The notes under the pieces: model-generated
What the model saw: only the letters and a program-made list of their open reading frames with translations
What the model was told of the DNA's origin: nothing
Database searches by the model: none
From: Hyphomonas oceanitis SCH89
GTDB lineage: Bacteria; Pseudomonadota; Alphaproteobacteria; Caulobacterales; Hyphomonadaceae
Assembly: GCF_000685295.1 (NCBI RefSeq)
Contig: NZ_ARYL01000009.1
Location: 1 to 64,000 of the forward strand
DNA length: 64,000 nt
Direction of reading: 5' to 3'
In this document: positions 8,216-18,060 of the stretch, piece by piece
Position numbering within the stretch: the stretch's first letter is position 1
Layout: each line of letters opens with the position of its first letter
Position numbers and translations under genes: made by a program

Positions 8216-10009
8216 TCAGTCGGCCGCCACGTCAGCAACGTCCAGCTGGACTCTGCGGCGGCCATTCCACTCATCGGCTTTGAGTTTGCCCGCGATGTGT
8301 ACACGCGCGCCGTTTCGCAGCACATCGCCCATGGGCGTATCGGCAGCGCGCCAAGCGATACATTCGATCCGGCCACCGGCATCTTCGGCGATGAAACGCA
8401 AGTGATTGACGCCGACCTGCCGCACGCCTGTGACATGAACGGATTTCAGCGCGAACACCGGCTCGGGCGAGCCAATGCCGAACGGGCCGATCTGCGCGAT
8501 CTGGTCAACAAGCGCCGGGCTGGCAGCGCCGGGGGCGAGCACGGCATCGATGGCAAGTTCGAGCGCGGCTGTGCGCTCAGCCGAGAACTGCGCCATGTGC
8601 GCGACCATCCAGTCATCGAAAGCCTGGACCTGATCCGGATCGAGGCTGAGGCCACCGGCCATGGCGTGGCCGCCGCCGGAGAGGATGATCCCCTCGCGCG
8701 CAGCCATCGAGATGGCGTCGCCGATATTGACGCCCTTAACCGATCGGCCGGAGCCCTTGGCGACAGGGCCGAGCCCCTCCCCCCAACCAATGACGATGCT
8801 GGGCAGGTGGTAGCGTTCCTTCAGGCGACCGGCGACGATGCCGATGACGCCCGGATGCCAGCCTTCGCCGCTGGCGATGAGGATGCCGCGATCAGGATTG
8901 CGGGCCAGCGCCTGTTCGGCCTGCGCCATGGCGAGGTCGAGGATGGCGCTTTCGACTTCCTTGCGCTCTTCATTGAGGGCGTGGAGGCGCTCAGCCAGTT
9001 CAATCGCTTCCTGCCGGTCATCCGTGGCGAGCAGCTTGGCGGCGATCCATGGGTCGCCCACGCGGCCGCCAGCGTTAAGGCGGGGCCCGAGCATGAATGT
9101 CGCGTGGTAGACGGTCTCGGTCTTGCCGATGCCGGCGACATCGGCAAGCGCGCGCAGGCCGGGGTTCTGGTCGCGGGCCATGATGGTGAGCCCCTGCCGT
9201 ACGAAGGCACGGTTGACGCCATGAAGAGGCGCCATGTCGCAAAGCGTGCCGAGCGCACAGAGGTCGAGGAAGGGCATGATGTCCGGCAAGCCGTCGGCTG
9301 GCGCGAGGCCGCGTTCGCGGGCGAGGCGGTTCAGCGCTGCAACGAAGACGAAGACGACGCCTGCCGCCGCAAGGTGGCCGCAACCGGATGTGTCGTCAAG
9401 GCGGTTCGGATTGACGAGGGCGGCCGAGGGCGGGAGCACAGCCGACATGAGGTGGTGGTCGATGACGACGACCGGCAGGCCGATGGCTTCAGCCTCATTG
9501 AGCGCATCAACGGCCGCGCCGCCGCAGTCGACAGTGATAACGAGGTCCGAGCCGGTGTCCTTCAGATGGCGGAAGGCGGCAGGCGATGGACCATAGCCCT
9601 CTTCCAGACGATCCGGCACGTAGAGGCCGAGGTCTTGTCCCCAGGCACGGAAGTAGCGCGCGAGGATGGCCGAGGACGTTCCGCCATCGACGTCATAGTC
9701 CGCGAACACGGTGACGCGCTTCTTCGACAGGATGGCGTCAAGAATGATGCCTGCGGCCTTGTCCATGTCAGCAAAGCTGGACGGATCGGGGAAATAGTCG
9801 CGCAGCGTGGGGGCGAGATAGCTCGCGGCCTGCGCCGGGTCGACGCCACGCGTGGCGAGGAGGCGGGCCAACAGATCGGAGCTGCCCACGCTTGGCGCAA
9901 GGCGGCGCACGAGGGCCTCATCGGCATCAGCCAGCGTCCAGAAGCGGCCTGAGGCCGACTGGTCGACCTCGAAGAGGTGGGGACTGGACTGGTGAGCGGC
10001 TTGGGCCAT
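8216..10009 (-). CDS. recJ: single-stranded-DNA-specific exonuclease RecJ
   Basis: A 597-residue DHH-family nuclease. Motif I DYDVDG is at 104-109, ITVDCGG at 158-164 and the family-defining DHH at 184-186. Downstream are CALGTLCDMAPL and the DHHA1-type segment GEGWHPGVIGIVAGRLKE. The C-terminal OB-fold supports 5'-3' degradation of single-stranded DNA in RecF-pathway recombination and mismatch repair. It is the last gene of the hom-glpX-recJ cluster, 87 bp after glpX. The length is close to the usual 560-600 residues and all DHH aspartates are present. Confidence 0.95.
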   Translation of the reverse strand: MAQAAHQSSPHLFEVDQSASGRFWTLADADEALVRRLAPSVGSSDLLARLLATRGVDPAQAASYLAPTLRDYFPDPSSFADMDKAAGIILDAILSKKRVTVFADYDVDGGTSSAILARYFRAWGQDLGLYVPDRLEEGYGPSPAAFRHLKDTGSDLVITVDCGGAAVDALNEAEAIGLPVVVIDHHLMSAVLPPSAALVNPNRLDDTSGCGHLAAAGVVFVFVAALNRLARERGLAPADGLPDIMPFLDLCALGTLCDMAPLHGVNRAFVRQGLTIMARDQNPGLRALADVAGIGKTETVYHATFMLGPRLNAGGRVGDPWIAAKLLATDDRQEAIELAERLHALNEERKEVESAILDLAMAQAEQALARNPDRGILIASGEGWHPGVIGIVAGRLKERYHLPSIVIGWGEGLGPVAKGSGRSVKGVNIGDAISMAAREGIILSGGGHAMAGGLSLDPDQVQAFDDWMVAHMAQFSAERTAALELAIDAVLAPGAASPALVDQIAQIGPFGIGSPEPVFALKSVHVTGVRQVGVNHLRFIAEDAGGRIECIAWRAADTPMGDVLRNGARVHIAGKLKADEWNGRRRVQLDVADVAAD

Positions 10010-10096
10010 GCGAAACAGGCTTCCTCATTCAGAGAATCGGAATGCCCATCCTAGCGCAGAATGCGGGGTCTGTGACCCGGCTTGGCAGCGCGTTTG

Positions 10097-11050
10097 TCAG
10101 ACCTTGCGGTCGGAGCGGACGTGACGGACCATGCCATCAACAGAGGTCATCACCAGCGTGTGCGTGTGGACACGTCCACCGGCATACTTCACGCCGCTCA
10201 GCAGGCTGCCACTGGTGACGCCCGTTGCGCAGAAGACGGTATCGCCGGATGCGAGTTCGTTCAGCGAATAGGTGCGTCCGAAATCAGTGATGCCCACGCG
10301 GGTGGCGCGTTTCTTTTCATCATCATTGCGGAAGACGAGACGCGCAAGCATCTGCCCCCCAACGCATTTGAGGGCTGCTGCAGCCAGAACGCCTTCAGGC
10401 GCGCCGCCGGAGCCGACATAGAAGTCGATGCCTGTTTGCGGGTCTGTCGTTGCGATGACGCCTGCGACGTCGCCGTCCGTGATGAGGGCGATACGGCACC
10501 CCACTTCACGCAGGCCCGCGATGATGGCCTCATGGCGCGGGCGGTCGAGCACACAGGCGGTCATCTCGGACACGGGAACACCCTTGAACTCTGCCAGGGC
10601 CGTGATGTTCTCGGCTGGCGTCGCGTCGAGGCTGATAATGCCTTCCGGATAGCCGGGGCCGATTGCGACCTTGTCCATATACGTATCGGGGGCGTGAAGC
10701 AGGCCGCCGCGCGGGGCGATGGCAAGGACGGCCAGCGCGTTCGACATGGCCTTTGCCGTGAGCGTCGTGCCTTCAAGCGGGTCCAGCGCAATATCGATCT
10801 CGGGGCCGCGGCCTGTGCCGACTTCCTCGCCGATATAGAGCATCGGCGCCTCGTCGCGCTCGCCTTCGCCGATAACGACGCGACCTTTGAATTCAACAGC
10901 GTTAAAGGCGGTGCGCATCGCATCAACAGCGGCAGCATCGGCCTTTTTCTCGTCGCCGCGGCCGACTTCGCTGGCGGCAGCGATGGCCGCAAGCTCGGTC
11001 ACACGGACCATGGCGTCTGCGAGACTTGGCGTAAGAACGTTGTTTTTCAT
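10097..11050 (-). CDS. glpX: class II fructose-1,6-bisphosphatase
   Basis: A 317-residue protein with the GlpX signatures GEGERDEAPML (61-71) and DPLEGTT (90-96), which bind metal and phosphate. ITDGDVAGVIA and GSGGAPEGVLAAAALK follow later. It hydrolyses fructose-1,6-bisphosphate to fructose-6-phosphate in gluconeogenesis. It lies 56 bp after hom and before recJ, an arrangement often seen in alphaproteobacteria. The starting ATG and all motifs are intact. Confidence 0.95.
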   Translation of the reverse strand: MKNNVLTPSLADAMVRVTELAAIAAASEVGRGDEKKADAAAVDAMRTAFNAVEFKGRVVIGEGERDEAPMLYIGEEVGTGRGPEIDIALDPLEGTTLTAKAMSNALAVLAIAPRGGLLHAPDTYMDKVAIGPGYPEGIISLDATPAENITALAEFKGVPVSEMTACVLDRPRHEAIIAGLREVGCRIALITDGDVAGVIATTDPQTGIDFYVGSGGAPEGVLAAAALKCVGGQMLARLVFRNDDEKKRATRVGITDFGRTYSLNELASGDTVFCATGVTSGSLLSGVKYAGGRVHTHTLVMTSVDGMVRHVRSDRKV

Positions 11051-11106
11051 CGTTTTATTGCCCCCAGACGCACTGCTTGTATGGTCAGCGCGGCGTGTTT
11101 CACACT

Positions 11107-12390
11107 TTAACTTGCAGTTTCGATACGGATCAGGCGCGGCGCGTCAATCAGCATTGTTAGTTTGCCAAGCCGCGTGAGGGCGGCCTGCATGTGGGAGCGC
11201 GGGCACCTGTGGGTGACAATGGCAACCGGGCTGGCGCCGGAATCATCCGCAGAATCCTGAAGCAACTGGTTGACCGAAACCCCCTCGGCCGCCAGCGCTT
11301 CAGTGAGCGCAGCGAGCGCGCCGGGCTGGTCAGCCAGGCGAACGCGCAGGAAGAAGGCTGATGTCTCGTCACCCATTGCGGCCACGAACGGACGTGCAAC
11401 ATGGTGCTCGGCACGGCCGAATGCCGGCCTGATGGCCGGACGGAAAAGCTTGGCGACATCGCCCATGACGGCGCTGGCCGTCGGGCCTGCGCCTGCCCCG
11501 GGACCAGTCAGCGTGATGGCGCCGACAGGATCGCCTTCGATGCGAACCGTGTTGAGCGAGCCATTAACGCGAGCGAGCGGATGATTGGCCGACAAGGCCA
11601 TCGGCTCGACGCGGCAGACGACGCCGTCCTCGGTGAGCAAGCCTTCGGCGATCAGCTTGATGCGGAGGCCAAGACGATCAGCCAGTTTCAGGTCGAGCAG
11701 GTCGATGCCGTCGACGCCGGAGACTTTGACCTTTGAGAAGTCGAGATCGGCGGAAAAGGCGATGGCCGAGAGGATGGCGGCCTTGTGGGCAGCATCCATG
11801 CCGGACACGTCCAGCGTCGGGTCAGCTTCGGCATAGCCGAGCTTCTGCGCCTCTTCGAGAACCTCGTCATAGGACCGGCCGGTTTCGAGCATGCTGGTGG
11901 TGAGGTAGTTGCAGGTGCCATTCAGGATGCCCGCGACGCGCTTGATCTCGACGCCAGCGAGGCTGTCACGCAGCACGCGCACGACCGGGATGCCGCCTGC
12001 GACGGCGGCTTCGAACAGGAGGTCGACGCCCTTTTCCTCAGCGAGGGCTGCGAGCGCCATGCCATGCTTGGCCATCAGGGCCTTGTTGGCAGTGATGACG
12101 TGCTTGCCAGCCTTGAGGGCGCTTTCGACAGCGAACTTGGCCGGGCCGTCAGACCCGCCAATCAGTTCGACGAACACGTCGACGTCAGGGTCTTCAGCGA
12201 GCGTGGCCGCGTCATCGAACCAGCGATACTTGTCGGTATCGACCGGCCGGTTACGGCTTTGGCTGCGCGCGCTTACGCCTGTAATCTCGACAACACCGGG
12301 CAAGCGAAGCTTGTCCTGGCGTTCGACCAGTTCAATCAATCCACAGCCAACATGGCCGAGACCTGCGATGCCTATTTTCAGCGGCCCCAA
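11107..12390 (-). CDS. hom: homoserine dehydrogenase
   Basis: A 427-residue protein starting with TTG at 12390, preceded by a strong GGAGG at correct spacing. The N-terminal NAD(P)-binding motif is GIAGLGHVG (about 7-15). The core contains GIPVVRVLRDSL and GILNGTCNYLTT, typical of homoserine dehydrogenase. A C-terminal ACT domain (about 345-420) begins at FFLRVRLADQPGALA and probably mediates allosteric feedback. It reduces aspartate semialdehyde to homoserine, the branch point to threonine, methionine and isoleucine. It lies about 100 bp after alaC. Confidence 0.95.
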   Translation of the reverse strand: MGPLKIGIAGLGHVGCGLIELVERQDKLRLPGVVEITGVSARSQSRNRPVDTDKYRWFDDAATLAEDPDVDVFVELIGGSDGPAKFAVESALKAGKHVITANKALMAKHGMALAALAEEKGVDLLFEAAVAGGIPVVRVLRDSLAGVEIKRVAGILNGTCNYLTTSMLETGRSYDEVLEEAQKLGYAEADPTLDVSGMDAAHKAAILSAIAFSADLDFSKVKVSGVDGIDLLDLKLADRLGLRIKLIAEGLLTEDGVVCRVEPMALSANHPLARVNGSLNTVRIEGDPVGAITLTGPGAGAGPTASAVMGDVAKLFRPAIRPAFGRAEHHVARPFVAAMGDETSAFFLRVRLADQPGALAALTEALAAEGVSVNQLLQDSADDSGASPVAIVTHRCPRSHMQAALTRLGKLTMLIDAPRLIRIETAS

Positions 12391-12494
12391 GATTGGCCCT
12401 CCGTTTGATACCGGGCGGTGGATAGACCAGTTGGCAGCAAAAGCGAAGGGCCTATGGGGGGAATTCCAGCGATGAACTGAGGTTCGGGCGCCGC

Positions 12495-13700
12495 TTAGCT
12501 TGCGGCGGCCGACAGCTCCTTAACGCCATGCCTGGACATGAACTTGCGGATATTCCGTGCGGCCTGCCGGATGCGCTGCTCGTTCTCGACGAGCGCAATC
12601 CGGACATGACCGTCGCCATGCTCACCGAAGCCAGCACCCGGCGCGACCGCGACATGGGCCTCGTTCATCAGCATGAGCGAGAATTCGAGGCTGCCAAGCT
12701 CCTTGAACGGCTCGGGAATGGGCGCCCAGGCGAACATGGAGGCCTTGGGGCTGGGAATGTCCCACCCTGCCCGGCCAAAGCTCTCAACCAGCACGTCGCG
12801 GCGCTGCTTGTAGATCTGGCGGAATTCCTCGACGCAGTCCTGCGGGCCATCAAGCGCAGCCACGGCTGCGACCTGGATTGGCGTATAGGCGCCGTAATCG
12901 AGATAGGATTTGACGCGTGCGAGCGCGGCAATCAGCGTCTCGTTGCCCGCGACAAAACCCATGCGCCAGCCAGCCATGGAATAGGTCTTGGACATGGTGG
13001 TGAACTCGACCGCGATGTCCTTCGCGCCGTCGACCTGCAGGATCGAAGGCGTGGGCTCCTCGAAATAGATCTCATTGTAGGCAAGGTCGGACAGGATCCA
13101 GAGATCATGCTTCTTCGCGAACTTGACTGCGTCCTTGTAGAATTCGAGGTCACACACGTCCGCCGTCGGGTTTGACGGGTAGCAGAGCACCATGGCGGTC
13201 GGCGGCGGAACGCAATGTTTCACCGCTTTTTCAAGGTTGCGCAGGTATTGCTCCGGCGACGGCGCGGGCACGGCGCGGATCGACGCGCCGGCAATGATGA
13301 AGCCGAAGGAATGCAGCGGATAGGACGGATCAGGCGACAGGATCACGTCGCCGGGCGCGGAAATGGCCTGCGCCAGATTGGCGAAGCCTTCCTTCGAGCC
13401 GAGCGTGACGATGACTTCCTTGTTCCTGTCGAGCGTGACGCCGAAGCGGCGCTTGTAATAGTCGGTAACCGCGCGGCGCAGGCCGGGAATGCCGCGCGAG
13501 GCGGAATAACCGTTAACGTCAGGCTTGCGCGCGGTTTCGACCAGCTTGTCGACAATGTGCGTTGGTGTTGGCAGATCGGGGTTGCCCATGCCGAGGTCGA
13601 TAATGTCAGCGCCCTCAGCGCGCAAAGCCGCTTTAGCCCGGTTCACCTGCTCAAACACATACGGTGGCAGGCGACGGATCTTGTGAAAATCGGTGTTCAT
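12495..13700 (-). CDS. alaC: PLP-dependent aminotransferase, AlaC-like
   Basis: A 401-residue class I/II aminotransferase. The PLP-binding lysine is K238 in MSKTYSMAGWRMGF. D205 and Y208 (SDLAYNEI) and N177 (CYPSNPTA) fit the cofactor pocket, and GYSASRGIPGLR is at about 64-75. It is most like glutamate-pyruvate transaminase AlaC and the related LL-diaminopimelate aminotransferases. Alanine synthesis is the likeliest role, but amino-group specificity is not certain. The start overlaps the upstream lipoprotein stop as ATGA. The conserved position before hom suggests a joint amino-acid biosynthesis operon. Confidence 0.85.
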   Translation of the reverse strand: MNTDFHKIRRLPPYVFEQVNRAKAALRAEGADIIDLGMGNPDLPTPTHIVDKLVETARKPDVNGYSASRGIPGLRRAVTDYYKRRFGVTLDRNKEVIVTLGSKEGFANLAQAISAPGDVILSPDPSYPLHSFGFIIAGASIRAVPAPSPEQYLRNLEKAVKHCVPPPTAMVLCYPSNPTADVCDLEFYKDAVKFAKKHDLWILSDLAYNEIYFEEPTPSILQVDGAKDIAVEFTTMSKTYSMAGWRMGFVAGNETLIAALARVKSYLDYGAYTPIQVAAVAALDGPQDCVEEFRQIYKQRRDVLVESFGRAGWDIPSPKASMFAWAPIPEPFKELGSLEFSLMLMNEAHVAVAPGAGFGEHGDGHVRIALVENEQRIRQAARNIRKFMSRHGVKELSAAAS

Positions 13701-14131
13701 CTCTGGCCTTTCAGACCTTGGGTGACGCGCGGGACATTGAAGCTTTCCCTGATGGATGTGATCTCGGCGTCAGTCAAAAAATTCGAGGACAGGTCCAGGC
13801 CGGCAAATTGCTGGCGGATCTCGGTCCCAACGGCTGCGATTTCGGCCGGCCCATTGGCCGGCAATTCCGCTCGCGCGTTGGCCGTGAATTCCGCCGTGAG
13901 TTCATTCACACGTTCTGCAGATGCCGGCAGCGTCTTGCCCGGCAGGTCGTCCTCTGCAATCGTGGGGACCTCAAAAAGCTTTGGATACCCTTCACCCCGA
14001 ATTTCGGCACGACGGGTCTCATACCAGTCCGGAGCCTGGTTTACGGCGTCACGCATCTTTGAATACGAGCCGGTGCAGCCGGCCAGAAGCAAGCATGAAA
14101 CGCCTATGAGGGGAATCGTCGTGTTTTTCAT
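13697..14131 (-). CDS. small lipoprotein of unknown function
   Basis: A 144-residue protein from ATG 14131, with signal MKNTTIPLIGVSCLLLAGC; C19 is the lipidated residue of the LLAGC lipobox. The mature part is acidic and mostly helical in character, with SADELxxEFTANARAEL-like repeats of Ala/Glu, and has no known domain. It overlaps alaC by 4 bp and is therefore translationally coupled to it. It faces phaC across 71 bp. A longer frame from 14299 is open but would place residues before an otherwise perfect signal peptide. Confidence 0.75.
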   Translation of the reverse strand: MKNTTIPLIGVSCLLLAGCTGSYSKMRDAVNQAPDWYETRRAEIRGEGYPKLFEVPTIAEDDLPGKTLPASAERVNELTAEFTANARAELPANGPAEIAAVGTEIRQQFAGLDLSSNFLTDAEITSIRESFNVPRVTQGLKGQR

Positions 14132-14202
14132 GGTTAAACTCATTAAATCACAAACATTCTCATGAATAGTTACACAACGACAAACAGGCGATATTGGGAC
14201 AG

Positions 14203-16032
14203 ATGAGCGGCAATAAAAAAGAAAAGGCTGCACTTCCTTCACTTCAATCGCTGATGGCTGAGCAGAATCCACTGCAAATGCAGGTGTTGATGACAACACT
14301 GGCGCTCGCCAATACGGAATCTCAGGCCTTGATCAGCGATGTCCTGATGGGTTCCGGACCGGTCGGCACGATGGCTCAGGGCGATCCCATGGGCGCTGGC
14401 GAAGCCTTCCGCGCCGTCGGCATGAACCTCGCACAAAACCCGGCAGCACTTATGCGCGCCAATATGGAACTGATGCGCGGATGGATGGGCCTCTGGAACG
14501 AAATGACCCAGGAGGCGCTCGGCGCCGAGCCTGCGCCGGAAACGGACAAGCGGTTTTCAGATCCTGAATGGCAGTCCAATCCGGGCTTCAAATTCATCCG
14601 CAAAGCCTATGAGGTGAATACCAAGTGGCTGATGGGCCTGGCGGATCACACCACCGACCTGCCGGAAAACCTGCACCTGCGTACCAAGTTCTTCACGCAG
14701 CAGCTGACCGACATCATGTCGCCGACCAATTATCTCGGCACTAACCCACAAGCCCTGCGCGCGTTCATGGAAAGCGGCGGCGAGAGCGTGCTGAATGGCA
14801 TCCGCCTCGCCCGCGCCGACGTGAAGAAAGCTGGTGGCAAGCTGCACATCAGCCAGACCGACGAGACACCGTTCGAGATCGGCGAAAATATCGCGACGGC
14901 GCCCGGCAAGGTCGTGTTCCGCAATGACCTGATCGAACTGATCCAGTATGCACCGACGCAGGAAACCGTGCATTCGCGGCCCCTGCTGATCTTCCCGCCC
15001 TGGATCAACAAGTTCTATATTCTCGACCTGCGCGAAGAGAATTCGATGATCCGCTGGCTGGTCGACAAGGGCCTCACCGTGTTCGTCGTCTCGTGGCGTT
15101 CGGCTGACGATGTCACCAAGGACTATACCTGGGACGATTACAGCAAGAATGGCGTCTATGCCGCCGTTGAGGCCGCGCTACAGGCCTCCGGCGCCAAGAA
15201 GCTCAATGCCGTGGGCTATTGCATTGGGGGTACGCTGCTGTCGGGCACGCTGGCGCATATGGCGGCTAATGGCGACGACCGGGTGAACTCGGCCACCTTC
15301 TTTGCCTCGCAGTCGGACTTTGAGCTGGCGGGCGATCTTAAAGTGTTCACAGACGGGCCGGGCCGCAGCTATATCGATAGCCTGATCGAGAAGAGCGGCG
15401 GCGTGATGCCGGGCGCGATGATGTACGAGACCTTCAATTGGCTGCGCCCGATCGACCTCGTCTGGCGCTATGTCATCGACCAGTACATGCTGGGGAAATC
15501 GCCCCGCCCGTTCGACCTGCTCTACTGGAACGCCGACCAGACCAATATTCCGGGCGCCGTGCACCAGCGCTACCTCAAGGACTGCTATTACGACAACAAG
15601 CTGTCGAAGGGCGAGTTCGAGTTGCTGGGCGAGACGGTGGACCTGAAGAGCGTCACCATCCCCGTGATGGTCCAGGCCAGTCGCGACGACCATATCTGCC
15701 CGTTCGAGAGCGTGTACCGCACGGCGACTGTCTTTGGCGGTGATACCAAGTTCGTACTGTCGAGTTCCGGCCATATCGCCGGCGTGGTGAACCATCCCGA
15801 CGCGAAGAAGTACCAGCACTGGACCGGCGGCAAGATCACCCAGACGGGCGCAGAATGGCTGGAGACAGCTGAAGAAGCCCCCGGCTCATGGTGGCCCTAT
15901 TGGTGGGACTGGCTGAAGCCGAAATCCGGCGCAAAGAAGAAAGCCGTCGAGCCGAAAGACATGGGCCTCGGCGCTGCGCCGGGCACTTATGTCAAAGTGC
16001 GCCTGCAGCACATCAAGCTTCCGCTGGAATAG
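14203..16032 (+). CDS. phaC: class I poly(3-hydroxyalkanoate) synthase
   Basis: A 609-residue protein from ATG 14203 (a TTG lies 9 bp upstream). The N-terminal PhaC domain is followed by an alpha/beta-hydrolase core. The lipase-like box GYCIGG places the catalytic cysteine at C340. D496 in SRDDHICPF and H524 in SSGHIAGVVN complete the triad. Other hallmarks are PPWINKFYILDL and FVVSWRS. It polymerises (R)-3-hydroxyacyl-CoA into storage granules. No phaA, phaB, phasin or depolymerase gene is nearby, so it is an orphan synthase here. The gene is divergent from the lipoprotein-alaC operon and tail-to-tail with argC (6-bp gap). Confidence 0.95.
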   Translation: MSGNKKEKAALPSLQSLMAEQNPLQMQVLMTTLALANTESQALISDVLMGSGPVGTMAQGDPMGAGEAFRAVGMNLAQNPAALMRANMELMRGWMGLWNEMTQEALGAEPAPETDKRFSDPEWQSNPGFKFIRKAYEVNTKWLMGLADHTTDLPENLHLRTKFFTQQLTDIMSPTNYLGTNPQALRAFMESGGESVLNGIRLARADVKKAGGKLHISQTDETPFEIGENIATAPGKVVFRNDLIELIQYAPTQETVHSRPLLIFPPWINKFYILDLREENSMIRWLVDKGLTVFVVSWRSADDVTKDYTWDDYSKNGVYAAVEAALQASGAKKLNAVGYCIGGTLLSGTLAHMAANGDDRVNSATFFASQSDFELAGDLKVFTDGPGRSYIDSLIEKSGGVMPGAMMYETFNWLRPIDLVWRYVIDQYMLGKSPRPFDLLYWNADQTNIPGAVHQRYLKDCYYDNKLSKGEFELLGETVDLKSVTIPVMVQASRDDHICPFESVYRTATVFGGDTKFVLSSSGHIAGVVNHPDAKKYQHWTGGKITQTGAEWLETAEEAPGSWWPYWWDWLKPKSGAKKKAVEPKDMGLGAAPGTYVKVRLQHIKLPLE

Positions 16033-16038
16033 ACCAGC

Positions 16039-16986
16039 TTAGGCTTCGAGGCCCGTCCACTCATCAAGGCCGAGCGCAATGTTCAGGTTCTGGACGGCGG
16101 CGCCTGAGGCGCCTTTGCCCAGGTTGTCGAGGCGGGCGACGAGGCGGGCCTGTTCATCATTGCCGAAGACAAAGAGTTCGAGCCGATTGGTGCCGTTGCA
16201 GGCTTCCGGTTCGAGCCCGGTCAGCTTGTCGGACTCGGCCAGCGGCACGACGCGCACGAAGCGTTCGCCTTCATAGGCCTGCGTCAGGGCGCGGTGCAGG
16301 TCAGCCTTGCGCGGCGTGTTCGGGAGCATACGCAGGGTGAGGGGCACTTCGACGATCATGCCCTGCGCAAAACGGCCAACGGCCGGCATGAACATGGGCA
16401 GGTTTGCGAGGCGCCCGTGGCGCATCATTTCCGGTGGGTGCTTGTGCTTCTGGGTGAGGCCATAGATGCGGTAATTATCGCTCGTATGGTTCGCAGCAGA
16501 TGTGTCCTCGAACTCGGCAATCATGGCATTGCCGCCGCCTGTGTAGCCGGAAACAGCATTCACGGTGAGCGGATAGGAGGGCGGCACGAAGCCCCGCACG
16601 ACAAGGGGGCGCACGAGCGCGATGACGCCCGTCGGGTAGCAGCCGGGATTGGAAATGCGTGTGGAGGCACGGATGGCCGCGCGCTGACCCTTGTCCATTT
16701 CGGGGAAGCCATAGGTCCAGCCCGGCGCCGTGCGGTGGGCCGTGGAGGCATCAATGATGATCGTGTTCTTGTTGGTGACGAGCGATACGCCGAGCCTGGC
16801 GGCATCGTCCGGCAGGCAGAGGATCACGGCATCGGCCGAGTTCATCATGCTGGCGCGCGCATCAATATCCTTGCGCTTGGCCGGATCGATCGAGATCAGC
16901 TCGATATCGTCACGCGCCCGCAGCCGGTCCGCGATCTGAAGACCGGTCGTGCCGGCTTCGCCATCAATGAAAACTTTTGGCAGCAT
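16039..16986 (-). CDS. argC: N-acetyl-gamma-glutamyl-phosphate reductase
   Basis: A 315-residue protein starting KVFIDGEAGTTGLQIADRL, the nucleotide-binding N-terminus of type-2 ArgC. The active-site cysteine is C116 in SNPGCYPTG. It catalyses the NADPH-dependent step of arginine synthesis that makes N-acetylglutamate semialdehyde. It lies downstream of the rplM-rpsI operon, as in many alphaproteobacteria. A strong terminator between rpsI and argC implies that most argC transcription is separate. Confidence 0.95.
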   Translation of the reverse strand: MLPKVFIDGEAGTTGLQIADRLRARDDIELISIDPAKRKDIDARASMMNSADAVILCLPDDAARLGVSLVTNKNTIIIDASTAHRTAPGWTYGFPEMDKGQRAAIRASTRISNPGCYPTGVIALVRPLVVRGFVPPSYPLTVNAVSGYTGGGNAMIAEFEDTSAANHTSDNYRIYGLTQKHKHPPEMMRHGRLANLPMFMPAVGRFAQGMIVEVPLTLRMLPNTPRKADLHRALTQAYEGERFVRVVPLAESDKLTGLEPEACNGTNRLELFVFGNDEQARLVARLDNLGKGASGAAVQNLNIALGLDEWTGLEA

Positions 16987-17010
16987 GGCCGCCTCCCACC
17001 ACAGAACAAT

Positions 17011-17042
17011 AAAAAACGGGCGCTTCGTTCCCGAAGCGCCCG
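17011..17042 (-). terminator. rho-independent terminator of the rplM-rpsI operon
   Basis: On the minus strand, an 11-bp GC-rich stem (CGGGCGCTTCG and complement, 17017-17027 with 17032-17042) closes a 4-nt loop. It is followed by six T residues (17011-17016). It starts 26 bp after the rpsI stop. Confidence 0.9.
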
Positions 17043-17068
17043 CCGGAATTGGAAAACCGGAATACGGC

Positions 17069-17554
17069 CTAGCGCTTGGAGAACTGGAAGCTACGACGGG
17101 CTTTCGCCTTGCCGTACTTCTTACGCTCGACGACGCGTGGATCGCGGGTCATGAAGCCGAATGGCTTGAGCACGGCGCGCAGGCTTGGCTCGTAGTTGAC
17201 GAGTGCGCGCGAGATGCCGTGGCGCACAGCGCCAGCCTGACCCATGAGGCCCGAACCTTTGACAGTCGCGATGACGTCGAATTCGCTGTCGCGGCCGGCT
17301 TCGATCAGCGGCTGGGCGATAACCATGCGCAGGACCGGACGTGCGAAATATTGCTCCTGGTCGCGGCCATTGATCGTGATCTTGCCGGAACCCGGTTTGA
17401 TCCAGACGCGTGCCGTGGCTTCCTTGCGGCGGCCTGTACCGTAGGCGCGGCCCTGAGCGTCGATCTTTGGTTCGATCTTCGCGGCTGGCGCTTCAGCGGC
17501 TGGCGTGCCCGACATGGTGCCGAGGTCCTGGAGGGAATTTGCAGTATCGGTCAT
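17069..17554 (-). CDS. rpsI: 30S ribosomal protein S9
   Basis: A 161-residue protein with the S9 core from [17 protein letters not shown], through [19 protein letters not shown], to the basic tail [11 protein letters not shown] that reaches the ribosomal P site. It carries an N-terminal Ala/Pro extension of about 35 residues, common in alphaproteobacterial S9. It lies 3 bp downstream of rplM in the usual two-gene operon and is followed by a strong terminator. Confidence 0.97.
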   Translation of the reverse strand: MTDTANSLQDLGTMSGTPAAEAPAAKIEPKIDAQGRAYGTGRRKEATARVWIKPGSGKITINGRDQEQYFARPVLRMVIAQPLIEAGRDSEFDVIATVKGSGLMGQAGAVRHGISRALVNYEPSLRAVLKPFGFMTRDPRVVERKKYGKAKARRSFQFSKR

Positions 17555-17557
17555 GGA

Positions 17558-18022
17558 TTAGGCTGCCTTGATGTTCTTGCGGTTCATCGATTTGAAATCG
17601 ACGACTTCAGGCTGTTGGGCTGTGTGCGGGTGCTCGGCACCGGCATAGACGCGCAGCTTGCCGAACTGGGTACGAGCCAGCGTGCTTTCCTTCGGCATCA
17701 TGCGCTTCACGGCCATCTGGATGGTGCGCTCAGGGAACTTGCCGTTGAGGATTTTCTCAGGCGTGGTCGACTTGATGCCGCCCGGGTAACCAGTGTGACG
17801 GTAGTAGATCTTGTCCGTCATCTTCTTGCCTGTGAATTTTGCTTTATCCGCGTTGATAATGACGACATGATCGCCTGTATCGATGTGCGGTGTGAAATCG
17901 ACGCGGTGCTTGCCGCGAAGACGTTTTGCGACGTAAGAAGCAAGGCGTCCGATGACGACGTCAGTCGCATCAATCACGACCCACTTGTGCTCCACATCTG
18001 CTGGTGCGTTATAGGTTTTCAT
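17558..18022 (-). CDS. rplM: 50S ribosomal protein L13
   Basis: A 154-residue protein with L13 signatures [44 protein letters not shown] and [18 protein letters not shown]. It is an early-assembling large-subunit protein and first gene of the rplM-rpsI operon. A good sigma-70-type promoter for it lies inside the divergent gene that begins at 18061. Confidence 0.97.
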   Translation of the reverse strand: MKTYNAPADVEHKWVVIDATDVVIGRLASYVAKRLRGKHRVDFTPHIDTGDHVVIINADKAKFTGKKMTDKIYYRHTGYPGGIKSTTPEKILNGKFPERTIQMAVKRMMPKESTLARTQFGKLRVYAGAEHPHTAQQPEVVDFKSMNRKNIKAA

Positions 18023-18060
18023 CGCTCTAATCAGAGCCTCTCGACTTCGGAGTTCATGGA